Below, piece by piece: positions 1-11,600 of a stretch of 64,000 nt of DNA. Where the stretch lies: positions 178,407 to 242,406 of the forward strand of contig NW_019775622.1 in NCBI RefSeq assembly GCF_001039355.2, in the 5' to 3' direction. Origin of the DNA: Lingula anatina. Taxonomy: Eukaryota; Brachiopoda; Lingulata; Lingulida; Lingulidae. The first letter of the stretch is position 1, and each line of letters begins with the position of its first letter. A program made the position numbers and the translations under genes. Below the pieces are notes generated by a model, which saw nothing but the letters and a program-made list of their open reading frames with translations, was not told the origin of the DNA and did no database searches.

Positions 1-422
1 AAGGGGGATGTCAGGAAAATATAAACAGATATCACATTACTAGCCATGCAAGTCTTGGTCCAAAAGGGAAGAACTCATGAGGGCACACACATGGTTCTAC
101 TTGCTATTGAGAGTGCACATTAAAAGGCTCCATGTTTGTACTAGAACCCAATTAAAAGGCTAGGAGAATGGGTTGAAACTATAACTGTCAGATTTGAGAC
201 CAGTCATGATTTCAGCATGTCGGAAATAGAAATCATTGTAGCTTACACAGCCAATGCTTATTTTGATGGTCAAAAAACAAACCAGGAAGTTTTTTATAAA
301 ATTTAATTAATCAACCCAAAGTACACGGCATATGGCTGGGGATTCATTGCATTGAGATGTATACAGATTGTGGTAGTTGTGATGAAGATTTGTATACTTG
401 TTAAAAAGTGCAGTTCTGAAAT
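1..422. other. Upstream intron or 5' flank of the FAS1 gene; no gene seen
   Basis: AT-rich sequence. The frame entering at 607 starts inside an EMI domain, so this is most likely intron with the first exon outside the window. An ATG at 77 opens a short hydrophobic frame, but it has no convincing splice donor in phase and is not called. Confidence 0.5.
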
Positions 423-581
423 CAGGGGCAGATTGAGGCTGTCTTCTGGAAAACGGTCAGATTTTCAAATTTACATTGACAGGTGTCTAATTTTTCCTGT
501 TGGAAGACGGTCAAAAATGGAGGATAGATCACCAAAGATAATTTGGAAGACTGTCAGAATATGTCTCTGGATCTGCCCCTG
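423..581. mobile_element. hAT-like non-autonomous element (MITE)
   Basis: The segment is bounded by inverted CAGGGGCAGAT (left) and ATCTGCCCCTG (right). Further inside, a CTGTCTTC-like block is also inverted. CAGGGGC ends are typical of hAT transposons. The flanking 8-mers (TCTGAAAT / GAGATCAT) do not match, so a target duplication is not preserved. No transposase is encoded. It ends 25 bp before the EMI exon. Confidence 0.55.
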
Positions 582-606
582 GAGATCATATGTTTACTTT
601 TTGCAG

Positions 607-705
607 GGATAATGTTTGTGCAATACAAGAAGTGAAAGGCACAAGAAAGCAGTACTTCACAGAATGTATGATTTACAAGCCAAAACTGGTCTGCGAGAAA
701 CCAAC
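607..705 (+). CDS. FAS1 gene exon: EMI domain, first half
   Basis: The exon follows TTTTGCAG and ends at AAC|GTAAGTAG. It encodes DNVCAIQEVKG and YFTECMIY, matching the start of the EMI domain of periostin/TGFBI. One base of a split codon precedes it, so at least one coding exon lies upstream. Confidence 0.88.
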
Positions 706-3700
706 GTAAGTAGTTCTTTCAAATTGATGATGAGGTAAAAAGAAATAGCAAATTTTCCAGTACAGTAGCCTTATGTTCACAGCATGGACACTTTGGAACT
801 AGAAAGTTTGTTTGAGTAGTGCAAAATTGCTAGTAGGCAGTGAATACTAAAGAAAAATAAGTTCTACAAGATTTGATTGAGACAAATATGCTGACAGGTT
901 ATGTGGAGTACGTATACTAGCTGTACTTCTATCACAGTCAGGGGGAAGGAGCTTCTCAAGTATAAATGGTACCCTCTACAAGGGCGACAGATTGATTTTT
1001 CACAGATATTCACAGATATGTCTCTAGATAAATAGACAGTTTGGTCTGATTTTTTTCGTTTTTCTCTATTTAATCTGCCACCTATTTAAACTTTCAGGGG
1101 CATGTAGTAGGATGGTTTTTTTTATGCTTTAAAATGCCCAACATTGCACAACTTTTTAAAATTCACATATCAATTCCCTGTATTTTAACAGCTCCTTAAA
1201 CAAATTTTGTTACTAATTATTATTTTTTTAATTATACAATATGGTCAAAATTTTGTTATTTCTATTTTATATTTGACCAAATGTATCTTTTTACATTTTA
1301 ATGCTTTTTTATCAGAAGTTATGTAGCTATAAGTAGCTGGTGCCCGTTTTTTTCATGTTTTTTTTAGGTTTGTCCGCTACCGCTGTTGCTCAGGTTACGA
1401 AGAGGTGGCAGGGGAAAGGGGATGCACAGGAGGTAATGGTTGCCTCAGAATTTGGCTTCATACATATGAGTGTTTAGCTGAAATTTGGTAGAATTTCAAA
1501 AGGTGTTGATGATTGCTTTAAAGGATATTTTATGATATGTAAACATTGTATTCAGAATTTAGCTGTTTTGGAGTTCTACGTACCATGATATTTTATTACA
1601 TTTGCCAGTCTTTATCAAATCAGTAATGTTGTTTTGTAGTGAAAACGGTAGAAAACCTCAAGGTCACCATGATGCGCTCTCGTCTGACCACCTTGTTGGA
1701 TTACGCCAAGAGGGCCAGCCTGGACCGTACCTTTGAGACAGATGGACCTTTCACAATTTTTGCCCCTGTTAATCAGGCATTCAGAAACTTACCCAGTGAC
1801 TTGAAGTAAGTGAAATATTATAATGATTTGAACCCTCTTGAACAAGTGTTGTAACAACTTTATATATATAATGCAGTTAAATTCTTGCATACATTTTGTT
1901 TGTTTTAAATGAGACCTAAAGACAAGGCAATACTTATACACATACTTAGTATGTGTATACTAATTGAATCCCTTGTAAATAATGCAGAGATTTTCTTTTT
2001 TTGTGATTCTTTTACAAAATTTTCTTCATTTTTCTAGGAACCAGCTGTCCAGTGGTGGTCAATCTTCCCTTATCCTATACCATGCTCTGGACGGCAGAGT
2101 AAAGTACAATGAATTCAGGAATGACCAGAATTTCCCCACTGTTCTGGACAAACAGAAGTCTATAAGGGTGAACAGATACTCCAATGGGGTATGTCTTCTA
2201 TGGTTTACTAGCTTTTGGAAAGGTTTTATATATTTTTTATTTATTCTGACGTGTGCTTGTTTTTAAGTTTTAAGTTGGGGTTGGGGGGTGCCTCATATGA
2301 TCAAATTTTTGCATAAATCGTTATGTATTATGAATTGAAAAATTGTTTTCATTAGAAAAGGAATGAAAGATATTGTAGACCTTCATGTACCCCATATTAT
2401 TATTTTAGGTGGTTACTGTAAACTGTGCCAGAATTATTATGCCTAATCAAGAAGCCACCAATGGAGTAGTACACACCATTGAAAAGGTAAATATGCTAAA
2501 CATCATCATATTCTCTCTTATCCGACAAAGTGTCATATTAACTTCAAAACAATTCCCTAAACAGGCACCCTAAACAGTGTAGGCCGCAAAGTGCACCATT
2601 TGGCCAATGACAAAAGCATGTGTTACTATAATTTTAGTATTATATACTGCAAAAGACATATATATCCAAATTTGAGATTGGTGCCAGGACAAAGGTGGGG
2701 GTGGGTGTGGGGTTCAGGAGAAGTTGACATTCTGATTCTGCTAATGATAATATATATGTTTTATTTGTAATTATTATGAAATAGTTGTCGGTGGATAAGT
2801 ACATTATTATATAACGATTGGAAGGACACCCAGTGTTATGTTTTGCATTTATAAATTTCAAACAAACACTGATCATGTTTACAAATAAAGAAATTTTCCT
2901 GGGATGTTTTATTCTGTATGAATTAAGATGATTTTTTACAATTTTACATAAGTATAATTTTATTTTTCCTAAATAGGTGATTTACCCAATCCCTGACAAA
3001 ACCATAATGGATATCCTTCTAGAAGATGGCCGCTTCGGAGAACTCGTTACAGCGCTAATACTGACACGAAGAGCAGATCTACTCCGAGAGACGGGACCCT
3101 TTACATTATTTGCTCCCACTGATGCTGCTTTCAGGAATCTCCCCGCAGACATCGTGAGCAGAGTATTTGATCCTGATAACACTGAGGCCCTCAAAAGTAA
3201 GCAAAGACAACATAAATCGATATAAGCCAAAGTGACATCAGATTGTTATATGTAGCAGAAGATTCCCTCTGGCTTTACCAAAAATCTGTTTTTGGTACTT
3301 TAAAAATAGAGGAACACTGGTATGTGTCACCTTGAATGTCACAGAATATGTGTGTTCTTGTATGTTCCTGAATGCTGCATTATATTCCTTTGGTTTACAG
3401 ATCTACTAAATTACCATGTCATCAAGCACAATCTATGCACCGCTGCCATCTTCACCAGTTGTAACTTACGTACACTAGAGGGCAGCACAGTACGTCTAGG
3501 GTGTACGAGCAGAGACCAGATGAAGGTGGACAATGCCCTGGTCACTAGTGGGGATATTCTTGCCAGTAATGGTATCATCCATGCTGTTGACTCAGTCCTG
3601 CTACCCAACAGTGGTGAGTTAACTGCTTACTACAGTGGTACATATGTTGAGTCTTTTTTTTTTTTTTTTTCAGAATGCAACAAACAGGATTGCTTACCAA

Positions 3701-6055
3701 TTTTTCAATTTCCTTTTTCTGCATTTCTTTTCCCTTTTTGTCCAGTTAATTATCACATTAATGGGTTCTGGTCTGTGAATTTAGTTTAGATATAAGAAGA
3801 ATATGACAACAGACATTCTACAATATCAATATCATAACAACTCAGATTAAACTTATCAAACAATCTTTTCTCATTATTTGCAGCCAAGGATGTGACAATG
3901 CTTGCACAAGAGATCAACCTGCGAGCATTCATGGAGGCAGCAGAGTCCACGAAGTACGCAGCTGCTCTCAGGGGATCCAAGAGCTCTTTCACAATTTTTG
4001 CTCCAAGTGATGAGGCTTTTGCAGGTTTGTTATTCCACAATTCTAGGTTCAAAGACATCTGAACCATTATGAATGATAAGGCAGAAAAAGTGTTTACATC
4101 AAATTTGAAATTTATGCTCAAATGCAATACTTACAGATTCACACTTAAGAATATTAAAATATCATAAAAATTATTTGAAACATCAGGAAATATCAGAGTG
4201 ATAATAGTTAGGAGTAATTTTTCTTTAATTCTTTCAGCCGTATCTGGTACAGAACTTAATAGATGGCATTTTAACCCGGACTTGTACTTAAGCATCTTGA
4301 AATACCACATCATGGAGGGTAAAATGAGCACAAAGGATTTCGTCAGTCAGCGAGCATATTCTTCACAATCTGCAAGTCAGGGCGGAGTGGCTGCTTCAGC
4401 AACTCTTAGATTGAACTTGAATAGAAATGTGAGTCAATATATAACAGAGAATTCTGTTTTTTTTTTTTTTCACATACCAGATATTTTGCTGTAATATAAC
4501 TTTGCTGTCTTACTGTTTGGGGTTTATCATAATGGTACAGAATCATCCAAACCTGATCTGTTACTTTTACGCCTGAAATAGATGAACAAGCCAGTTTTGA
4601 AATAAGCCTGGTCATAAACCTAGCACACTATTGATATGGGTTGCCTTCTTATCTATTTTATGTGGTTTATAAGTTTGTGAAAAAATGGTAACTGAAAAGT
4701 GATACTCTGTTCTACAGGAAACTGTTTATTTCAGAGTAAAAGACTGCTGTTTTTAATACAAAAAACTTTTAATTGTAATTATCAGTTTCTTAGTCCATCT
4801 GGGCATAAACGGTGAACAATACAAATTCATACTCCTGACATTGACTGCTGCCTATGTGTACACAAATGACATAGCTTAAAGAAATAAGTTTTTATTTCCT
4901 TGGTCCAGGGCTGGTCAATGAACTCGGCCAAAGTGACCAGCACAGACAACGAGTGTGGCAATGGCGTCATTCATGTAATTGATAAAGTGATGATTCCTCC
5001 CACAATGACCGTACTAGAGATTATCAAGGGAAACATAAGACTCAGGTGCGGTATGATGTGGGTTTTCCCAATGTTTTCAGGGTGACATTATGGCATTCAG
5101 ATATAAAGGGAAAACAAAAGATCAAAGTTTTGTCTTGTAGGATATTTCAACAATGAAAATTTGTTCATTTCCAATATTAGCATAGAAAAGTGTGTAGGGG
5201 GAGGGGGGGGGTAGTGTGTAGCATTTACATGTTTTCAATACTTTTCAGTAAATGAGAAAAAGAATAATTATGCTTTCTAACATACTGCTTTGTGCTACAT
5301 CCTTGTAAATGCTAAAATATTTTACCAGTACATCATTTCCATCCATTCCAGTACATTTTGGAGCATGATCCAGACTGTTGGAATAGACATCTTTGCCAAT
5401 ATAACAGTTGGAGGGGGTTCCTTCACCATTTTTGCTCCCACCAATGAGGCCTTCAGTCGCTTGGATACTGCCTTCATGGAGAGACTCCTGCTGAATACTA
5501 AGGAACTGGAAAAGGTCGGACTGGAGGCTTCTTTGCATGAGTATTTAAGCTAACTCAGTTCTAGTATTTGTTAAAACATCATTAATTCACATATTACTAT
5601 TTTTATTCATTCAGTCATTTGTGCTCATCTGTTTTTTCCTTTATAAATTCATTTATTGATTTTATTTATTCAACATATCCACTTCTTCTTTATTCCACAA
5701 TTCAAGATACATCTATGAAAAAAGTGAAAGAACATAACATTGTTTATATGTATGTTTTTCTATACAGATCATCAAGTACCATATCTTGAACCGCGGGGTC
5801 TACAGCTGTGGTATACAGGGAGGACTGACATACCAGTTCCGCACAGCGATGGGAGAGTGGCTCAAATTGTGGCGTTTGCAGCCTGAGGAAAAAACAGTCG
5901 AGGGAAACAAAATGGTGAAGGAAGAAGAAAAAATCATCGTTGTCAACAGTAACACCACAAGAGTAATTGACTATGATGTTCAAGGAACAGATGGTGTAGT
6001 ATACACCATAGATCAGGTGCTGAGATGTCAGTGCCCAGAGATAGATTATTACTGA
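607..6055 (+). CDS. TGFBI/periostin-like EMI + four-FAS1 matrix protein (5' incomplete, 12 exons)
   Basis: Joining exons 607-705, 1368-1432, 1640-1805, 2038-2188, 2409-2486, 2977-3196, 3401-3613, 3884-4024, 4238-4428, 4909-5045, 5352-5514 and 5768-6055 gives one open frame of 636 residues ending in TGA. All introns are GT-AG and all phases agree. Order: EMI domain (residues 1-54, with paired Cys in YRCCSGY), then FAS1-1 (about 57-186), FAS1-2 (186-330), FAS1-3 (330-455) and FAS1-4 (455-636). Each FAS1 keeps the H1 motif (F-x-x-FAP-x-x-x-AF type), a YH dipeptide (LYHAL, NYHVI, KYHIM, KYHIL) and an NGVVH/DGVVY-type H2 motif. EMI plus four FAS1 domains is the architecture of vertebrate TGFBI and periostin, secreted proteins that bind collagen and integrins. 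The signal peptide exon was not found in 1-606. There is no RGD, and the protein stops soon after FAS1-4 without the long tail of periostin. Orthology to TGFBI versus POSTN cannot be resolved; the gene probably predates that split. Confidence 0.9.
1368..1432 (+). CDS. FAS1 gene exon: EMI domain, second half
   Basis: The acceptor is TTTTTAG and the donor GAG|GTAATG. It encodes FVRYRCCSGYEEVAGERGC, the Cys-rich end of the EMI domain. The 65-nt exon is in phase with both neighbours. Confidence 0.9.
1640..1805 (+). CDS. FAS1 gene exon: FAS1-1, N-terminal part
   Basis: The acceptor is TTTTGTAG and the donor TTGAA|GTAAGTG. It encodes the start of the first fasciclin domain including H1 (GPFTIFAPVNQAFRNLP). 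Confidence 0.9.
2038..2188 (+). CDS. FAS1 gene exon: FAS1-1, middle
   Basis: The acceptor is TTTCTAG and the donor GGG|GTATGT. It encodes the YH region (LILYHALDG) and the strand leading into H2. Confidence 0.88.
2409..2486 (+). CDS. FAS1 gene exon: FAS1-1, C-terminal part
   Basis: The acceptor is TATTTTAG and the donor AAAAG|GTAAAT. It encodes VVTVNCARII and the H2 motif ATNGVVHTIEK, very close to the same segment of periostin-family FAS1-1. Confidence 0.9.
2487..2976. other. Intron; no other feature seen
   Basis: A 490-bp AT-rich intron between FAS1-1 and FAS1-2. Short frames on both strands have no recognisable domain. The other introns over 300 bp in this gene are 706-1367, 4429-4908 and 5046-5351; they are equally featureless apart from a T-tract at 4458-4471 and a G-run at 5203-5210. 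Confidence 0.7.
2977..3196 (+). CDS. FAS1 gene exon: FAS1-2, N-terminal part
   Basis: The acceptor is AAATAG and the donor AAAA|GTAAGC. It encodes the H1 motif of the second fasciclin domain (GPFTLFAPTDAAFRNLP). Confidence 0.92.
3401..3613 (+). CDS. FAS1 gene exon: FAS1-2, C-terminal part
   Basis: The acceptor is GGTTTACAG and the donor AGTG|GTGAGT. It encodes LLNYHVI, a LEGSTVRLGC block and the H2 motif SNGIIHAVDSVLLP. Confidence 0.92.
3884..4024 (+). CDS. FAS1 gene exon: FAS1-3, N-terminal part
   Basis: The acceptor is TATTTGCAG and the donor GCAG|GTTTGT. It encodes the H1 motif SSFTIFAPSDEAFA of the third fasciclin domain. Confidence 0.9.
4238..4428 (+). CDS. FAS1 gene exon: FAS1-3, middle
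   Basis: The acceptor is TTCTTTCAG and the donor AGAAAT|GTGAGT. It encodes the YH segment ILKYHIMEGKM and a Ser/Ala/Gln-rich loop before the LRLNLNRN strand. Confidence 0.88.
4909..5045 (+). CDS. FAS1 gene exon: end of FAS1-3 and start of FAS1-4
   Basis: The acceptor is TTGGTCCAG and the donor CTCAG|GTGCGG. It encodes the H2 motif GNGVIHVIDKVMIPP and the first helix of the fourth domain (TVLEIIKGN). Confidence 0.88.
5352..5514 (+). CDS. FAS1 gene exon: FAS1-4, N-terminal part
   Basis: The acceptor is CATTCCAG. It encodes the H1 motif GSFTIFAPTNEAFSRL and NTKELEK. I place the donor at AAAAG|GTCGGA, a weaker site, because it is the one that restores the family pattern ELEK-IIKYH in phase 0 with the next exon. 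Confidence 0.85.
5768..6055 (+). CDS. FAS1 gene terminal exon: FAS1-4 C-terminal part and stop
   Basis: The acceptor is TCTATACAG. It encodes IIKYHILNRGVYSCG, a charged Lys/Glu-rich insertion, then DGVVYTIDQVL, a CQC motif and the TGA stop at 6053-6055. There is no RGD and no extended basic tail. Confidence 0.9.
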   Translation: MIKYHILNRGVYSCGIQGGLTYQFRTAMGEWLKLWRLQPEEKTVEGNKMVKEEEKIIVVNSNTTRVIDYDVQGTDGVVYTIDQVLRCQCPEIDYY

Positions 6056-8667
6056 TATATTGTCTCAGACATTCATGAAAAAGGATCACTTTGACCCCTC
6101 AACAAGACTGGTACCTCAAAGTTAAAGTGTGCTTTTTTGATATCTGTATCAGGCCTTTGACATTTTTAATGTTTGATTTTACATTGACACCTTGCTGCTT
6201 GAAAATTGAGATAATTTCCCTCTTGTTTTTGACATAAGTCAGTACACAGATTTTAGAAGTGTGATATCTACATCAGCAGACCCAGGGGAGGGCACAGCTA
6301 GTGGGTATTTGCAGGGCCCTTAGCCTCTGAAATACCCCCACCACCACCTGGCCCCCAAAAAATTGAAATGATACAACACCAATTTCTCATCACTGTGCCC
6401 TTCATATTATCATTGTTAAAATGTCCTTGTCTATTTTTTTTTATCCCTCGACTGCCCCCTTCCCCCTCCTCAATGATATACTGGGTCTCCTTGTGTTCAT
6501 TTTAAGTATGTTTTCTAATGGTCCCTTGCAAAAACTTTCCCATTTTTACGAGCTGAACAACGATAATGATATTTCTACATACGGATTAACGTTTTATTGC
6601 ATATATCTATTGTTTGGTGATGCTTGAACTTTCTGGACTAAAATGTATGTGAAAATCAAAACTTAAGCAGTTGTTAAGGTTTTTATTTCATTCTGTCTAA
6701 AAAAAATGTAAATTATAATGCAATGACCATAATGTGACCAGGTTGCAGAAATATTTTTTCCTAAAAGACTGATAGTCATGCATAATACCGAAATAAGATG
6801 ACATTTTATAGAAAATGTCGAATAGTGGTAAAAAGAACCTGCTTGTATATTCAGATTGAACTAATAAAAAAGAGAATGACTGATATTTGTAATAAATATA
6901 AATACATTCAATTATGATAATCGGTTTCTTAGTCCACCTGGACACTAATGAACAGGTAGAACCTTGTTGACATTGCATTCATTTGAGATTTAAACCTAAG
7001 AAATAATGTTAACTGTCTTGCTGATTAACTGAATAACTGCGAATTTGAAATAAAGCTAGATCTATAGTATTTGATTGTGAATAAAAACTACATTTGCAAT
7101 TTAAGTGCAGTAACTTGGTGTAACTATAGAATATTAAATAATTCTTTTCTCACTGGTGCATAAACGTAAATAATACCACCCACGGCGGTTTTATCAGTAT
7201 TGTTCAAAATGCTCTGGGAATAGCTGCAGGTGAAATATGTTCAACTTATAAGTTGAAGATGCGAACTTCGCGACCTTCATGATTGTGTTCAGTTGTTCAA
7301 TCTCCGGCGCCTCTCTACACAACTACAAGAATCTCAACAATCACATTCTTAAATAAAAGTATCTATAACTGTCACAGGCCCTTTTAAGATATATAGGACG
7401 AATTCATGCACGTAGATATGTGTACTTTTTTACTATTTGTTCTTTGCTTGAATACCGGGTTTTGGCAGCGTTACATCTGTCTGCTATCCACTCATAACCT
7501 AACATGCCCTACTAACGTAAAAAGGCGTAACTTTTCAAGTAGGCCTATTTACACGGGCGTAATCGTTTTATAATTTGTGTTAAACATGCAATTTATCGTG
7601 ACTGAAATCCAAAGTAAAGCATACAGCTATTCTAAGTGCTGAAAATTGTTGAAGACCCTGAGTTTGAAAATCTGAAGAAAACTCTGTGGATTTAGAAAAA
7701 AAAAAAACTAATCAGGGCCTATAAAACTGAGCAATGACTTTGTTCCTGCGTGACGGTGATGGACTTACAATCCATTTCTCTTGGATTAAAATGGCTTTGT
7801 CTGAAAATGAAATAGAATAAAATTTAACATCCTACTCACTGTTAGAGATTCATTAGCAGGTACATACTTAGTTTAATGCTGGCTTCCTTGGCTTCATATT
7901 ATCAGCGAGGTCAATGAAGTTGATGCCCCACGCAAAATGATTAAAAAATTGTTTCCTCATACTTCATTAATTGCATTATAAAGCACATTTACCCCGGAAT
8001 CAATCAGTTCAAAATCAAATTAACTAAATAAGATATCAATTTATTTCCTGTCAATAAAAATGATTTTTGTTAAGATAATAGTTTCAAAATATAAAAGCAC
8101 TTCTTTAAAAAATATAACGACGTAGTTAATATTTCTTTTCAAATTAATTTTATTCATTGTGGAAAAAATCAACAGCAATCAGCGCTGTCGAACAGTGATA
8201 AATTTGAAAACCTGTTCGGTTTCTTTTGTCCGACTGGCCGTTGAGAGGCCGTGTCAGAGGCAGAGGCGTGAAAAATAATAGGCACTGTGTCAATCGCTGA
8301 AAGCAGCCCCGTCTGTTTGCCTAGTATGCCCCCGTTTAACAAATAGTTCCGAAAATTGAAAAGCAACTTGAATTAAAGGAATACTCCGTGAATTTACAGC
8401 CGTGGTTAATATCAGCATAATCTGAAATTTGTGTTACAAATGTATTTTTGAAGAAAGAACGACTTTGATGGAAGTTGTGCGTGGGGATTCCCCCGTCGGC
8501 AGAAATCAGGTCAGGATTCCTGCGCGATTTGTATAGTCTATGTTTGGGTCAGGGGTAAAGAGCGCCGAGAAGCATGCCTCACACACGCTCACTTTTAAGT
8601 GGCTCACCAGGATTAACTTGCACATTGCAGTAAACCGTGGAGGTAGCAACATCTCTGGCTGCTAACT
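6056..8667. other. 3' UTR and intergenic region between the two matrix genes
   Basis: No coding exon is recognised on either strand. The left part is presumably 3' UTR. The last 200 bp before 8668 become richer in G+C and CpG, consistent with the promoter and 5' UTR of the FREM-like gene, but I see no clear TATA box or mapped start. A-tracts occur near 7690. Confidence 0.6.
6863..6868 (+). promoter_or_regulatory. Candidate polyadenylation signal of the FAS1 gene
   Basis: First AATAAA I see downstream of the TGA at 6053-6055; further ones are at 6891 and 7049. The 3' UTR would then be about 0.8 kb. The choice is inferred from the hexamer alone. Confidence 0.35.
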
Positions 8668-11600
8668 ATGGACCCACTGGAAAGTAAGTCCCCGGGTAGG
8701 GGGAAGTTTTTATGGTTAGCCGTAGTTTTTGTTTTGGCGTGTATGTTTTGTATGGGCCATGGGCAGTTGACTTCTGCTGGGAGGATTTTACGAGTGAATC
8801 GTGGGATCCAAGTACCCTTTGGTCGCTCTGTGTATTTAGACCCAGAGAGGGACTTGAAAATAGACCAGCAGCCAGGGGATCGGTGCATTGTGTCGGTTTT
8901 GGAGACGGACGTGCTAGCGCAGCGACCAGGTATGCTCATGCCGCACGCTTTCCCGTGTAGATTTCGCCCTGGCGAAGTTGAGTACACGCACTTCGGTTCG
9001 CGTAACCCGCTGTTTGACAGGGTGCGCTTGCAGATCAGATACGACTCACAAACTGAAACTATTATCATACCATTTACAATTGAGGTCGAAGTGCTTTCCG
9101 TGCAACTGGAAATCGTCACTAGAAATATGCCTATAACTGTTGACCGTCTATTGGGGTACAGCACACCCATTAATAACAAGGCACTGCAGTTTACTTACGA
9201 CCGCGGCTCTGAATCATGCAAAGTAAGCGTACTTAGCGCAGCTAGTGGTTTGCCTAGGTACGGGGAAATGGCCAATACATCAGCTGCAATGACTATGATT
9301 GACTGTGAAGCTTTCTTGGAGTCTGGTATAAGATATAAGCACACCTCTCCATTGGACTCCCCCAACAGAGACTATATCCCCATGGTTGTAGAACTCATGT
9401 CCTCTGAGGGGACCGTGAAAAAACAAGAATATTTCCAAGTCATGGTCAGAATTAAAGAAGGCCTAGAAAATACCCCTCCTTCCCCAAGTTATGATGCCAT
9501 ATTGGTATTAGAAGTGGATCAGTTTGTTATGACTGCAATAACGCCAGACATTTTAGCCGCAATTGACCAGGAGACCCCTGCAGGTCAGCTGATTTTCAAT
9601 ATTACCAGGCCTTTAACTTTTGATGAGGGTGTTATTGTGAGTACTGATGATAGAAATCTGCCAGTGAAATCCTTTTATCAAAGTGATGTTCAGGACTTAA
9701 AGATTGCCTACAAGCCTCCAAGTATTGATTCAGCAGTTCGTCGCATTTTTCAAGTTGAGTTTCAAGTGGTTGATGCAGAGGGCTTAACATCAGACCCTTT
9801 CACTTTGATGATTATTGTAAAACCTATGAATACTTTGGCTCCAGTGGTCACAAGAAACACAGGTATACAGCTGTTTGAGGGACAATCTCGCCCTTTACTG
9901 AGTGCTCAGAATTTAGAAATTTCAGACGAAGATAATCTTGATGATGTACGTATTCAGGTGATTGATGGACTTCGACATGGGGAACTCCACATGAATGGCA
10001 TCAAGCGAAAATTCTTCTCGCCTGCTGATCTAGATGCAGGTATGGTTGTGTATCAACATGATGGAAGCGATACTTACAGCGATAATATAATTTTTCGCAT
10101 GACCGATGGCGAACATGAAGTGGAATTCTTGTTCCCTGTGACTGTTTACCCAGAAGATGATGAACCGCCAATAATTAATGTAAATACGGGTCTCCAGATA
10201 CAAAAGAATGATGTGGTTAGTATTTCACCTTTTGTTCTTAGTGCCACAGACATTGACAGTGATGATGCCAGTATTAAATTCACTCTGTTGGAACCTCATT
10301 CCACAGAAGGAATGGTAATGATGAGACAGATAGAGCCACCATCAGATCCAGACAACTGGAGATTCGTCAATGGCCACTACGAACGTCCAGTCACCATGTG
10401 GACTCAGCAAGACATTGTGGAGGGAAAACTGTTCTATCATCATGTTGGGCCACATAATACAGAGGTGGTCATGGACAGACTTAAGTTTACTGTCCAGGAT
10501 AATCATACTCCACCTAACGTGTCTCCCATCCAAGATTTTGTGGTCAAGATAATGCCTGTAGATGACCAACCACCATATTTATGTCCTAGGACCCCCTTGC
10601 TTATGACCGTGAATGAATTTCAGCTGACACATTTTCGTAAAAAAGTTATGTGCTACACTGATCTGGATTCCATTGATAGAGAACTTCAGTATACAATTAC
10701 AGCACCGCCATATGACACTGATACTAACAATCCTTTGCCAGCAGGAAGCATTGTTTTGTTTGAATATCCTGAGATAATAATAAGTGAATTTACCCAAGCA
10801 CAGGTGAATCATCGTAAAGTTGGTTATCAACCTCCAAGTACTGAGCTGGGAATCACGCCGAGACTCATCCAATTTGAATTTGATGTGAAAGATACAGCTG
10901 GAAATGTCCTGCCACAACAGAAGTTCACCATAAAGCTCCAGCCCGTTGATAACAAGCCTCCTGTTATTACAAATCCCGGATTCTCAGTGTTTGAAAACAA
11001 CTACTTACAGATTACTCCACAAAATTTAGATGCTGTAGACCCAGATACGGATGGCAATATGATAAATTTCACTGTCGTAGAGATTCCTGTACATGGTCAG
11101 CTGACTTACCTGGGCAACCCAATGGCTGAGGGTGAGGTTTTCAAAAGGGGTGACATTTCTTCTGGACGGATTGCCTACCTCAACCAAGGGCAGGTGGGAG
11201 AAATGGACAGCGACAAATTCAAATTGGATGTCACGGATGGCATCCACCATATCCCAGTGGTTGTCAAGGTGGCAGTGCGAGGTGTTGATGACGAGATGCC
11301 ATCTTTAGCTTTGACCGATGAGGCTAGCTCTGGAAATCTGGGGTTCCGCATTGAGGTGAAAGAAGGGCAGTCAGCACCTATCACTTCAAATATGATCAAA
11401 GCTACTGACACTGATACTGACGACTTGATGCTGACTTTCTTGGTTGAAAGCGCTCCACGTAAGGGGGTGATCTTACTAGGAAACCAGGTTACTGACAAGT
11501 TCACACAGAGCGACATCATCAATAATAATGTTGTCTATATGCACACCAGTGGAGAAATCGGCCCTGAAGAAACCAAAGATCACTTCACTCTCACATTGTC

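Noticed and set aside
77-160. ATG with a short hydrophobic stretch as signal peptide of the FAS1 gene
   Set aside because: There is no convincing donor in the phase required by the EMI exon, and the hydrophobic run is weak.
8613-9179. 188-codon minus-strand frame over the start of FREM exon 1
   Set aside because: It is antisense to a clearly conserved coding sequence and has no domain of its own. The other minus-strand and +2/+3 frames in 8700-13600 are rejected for the same reason.
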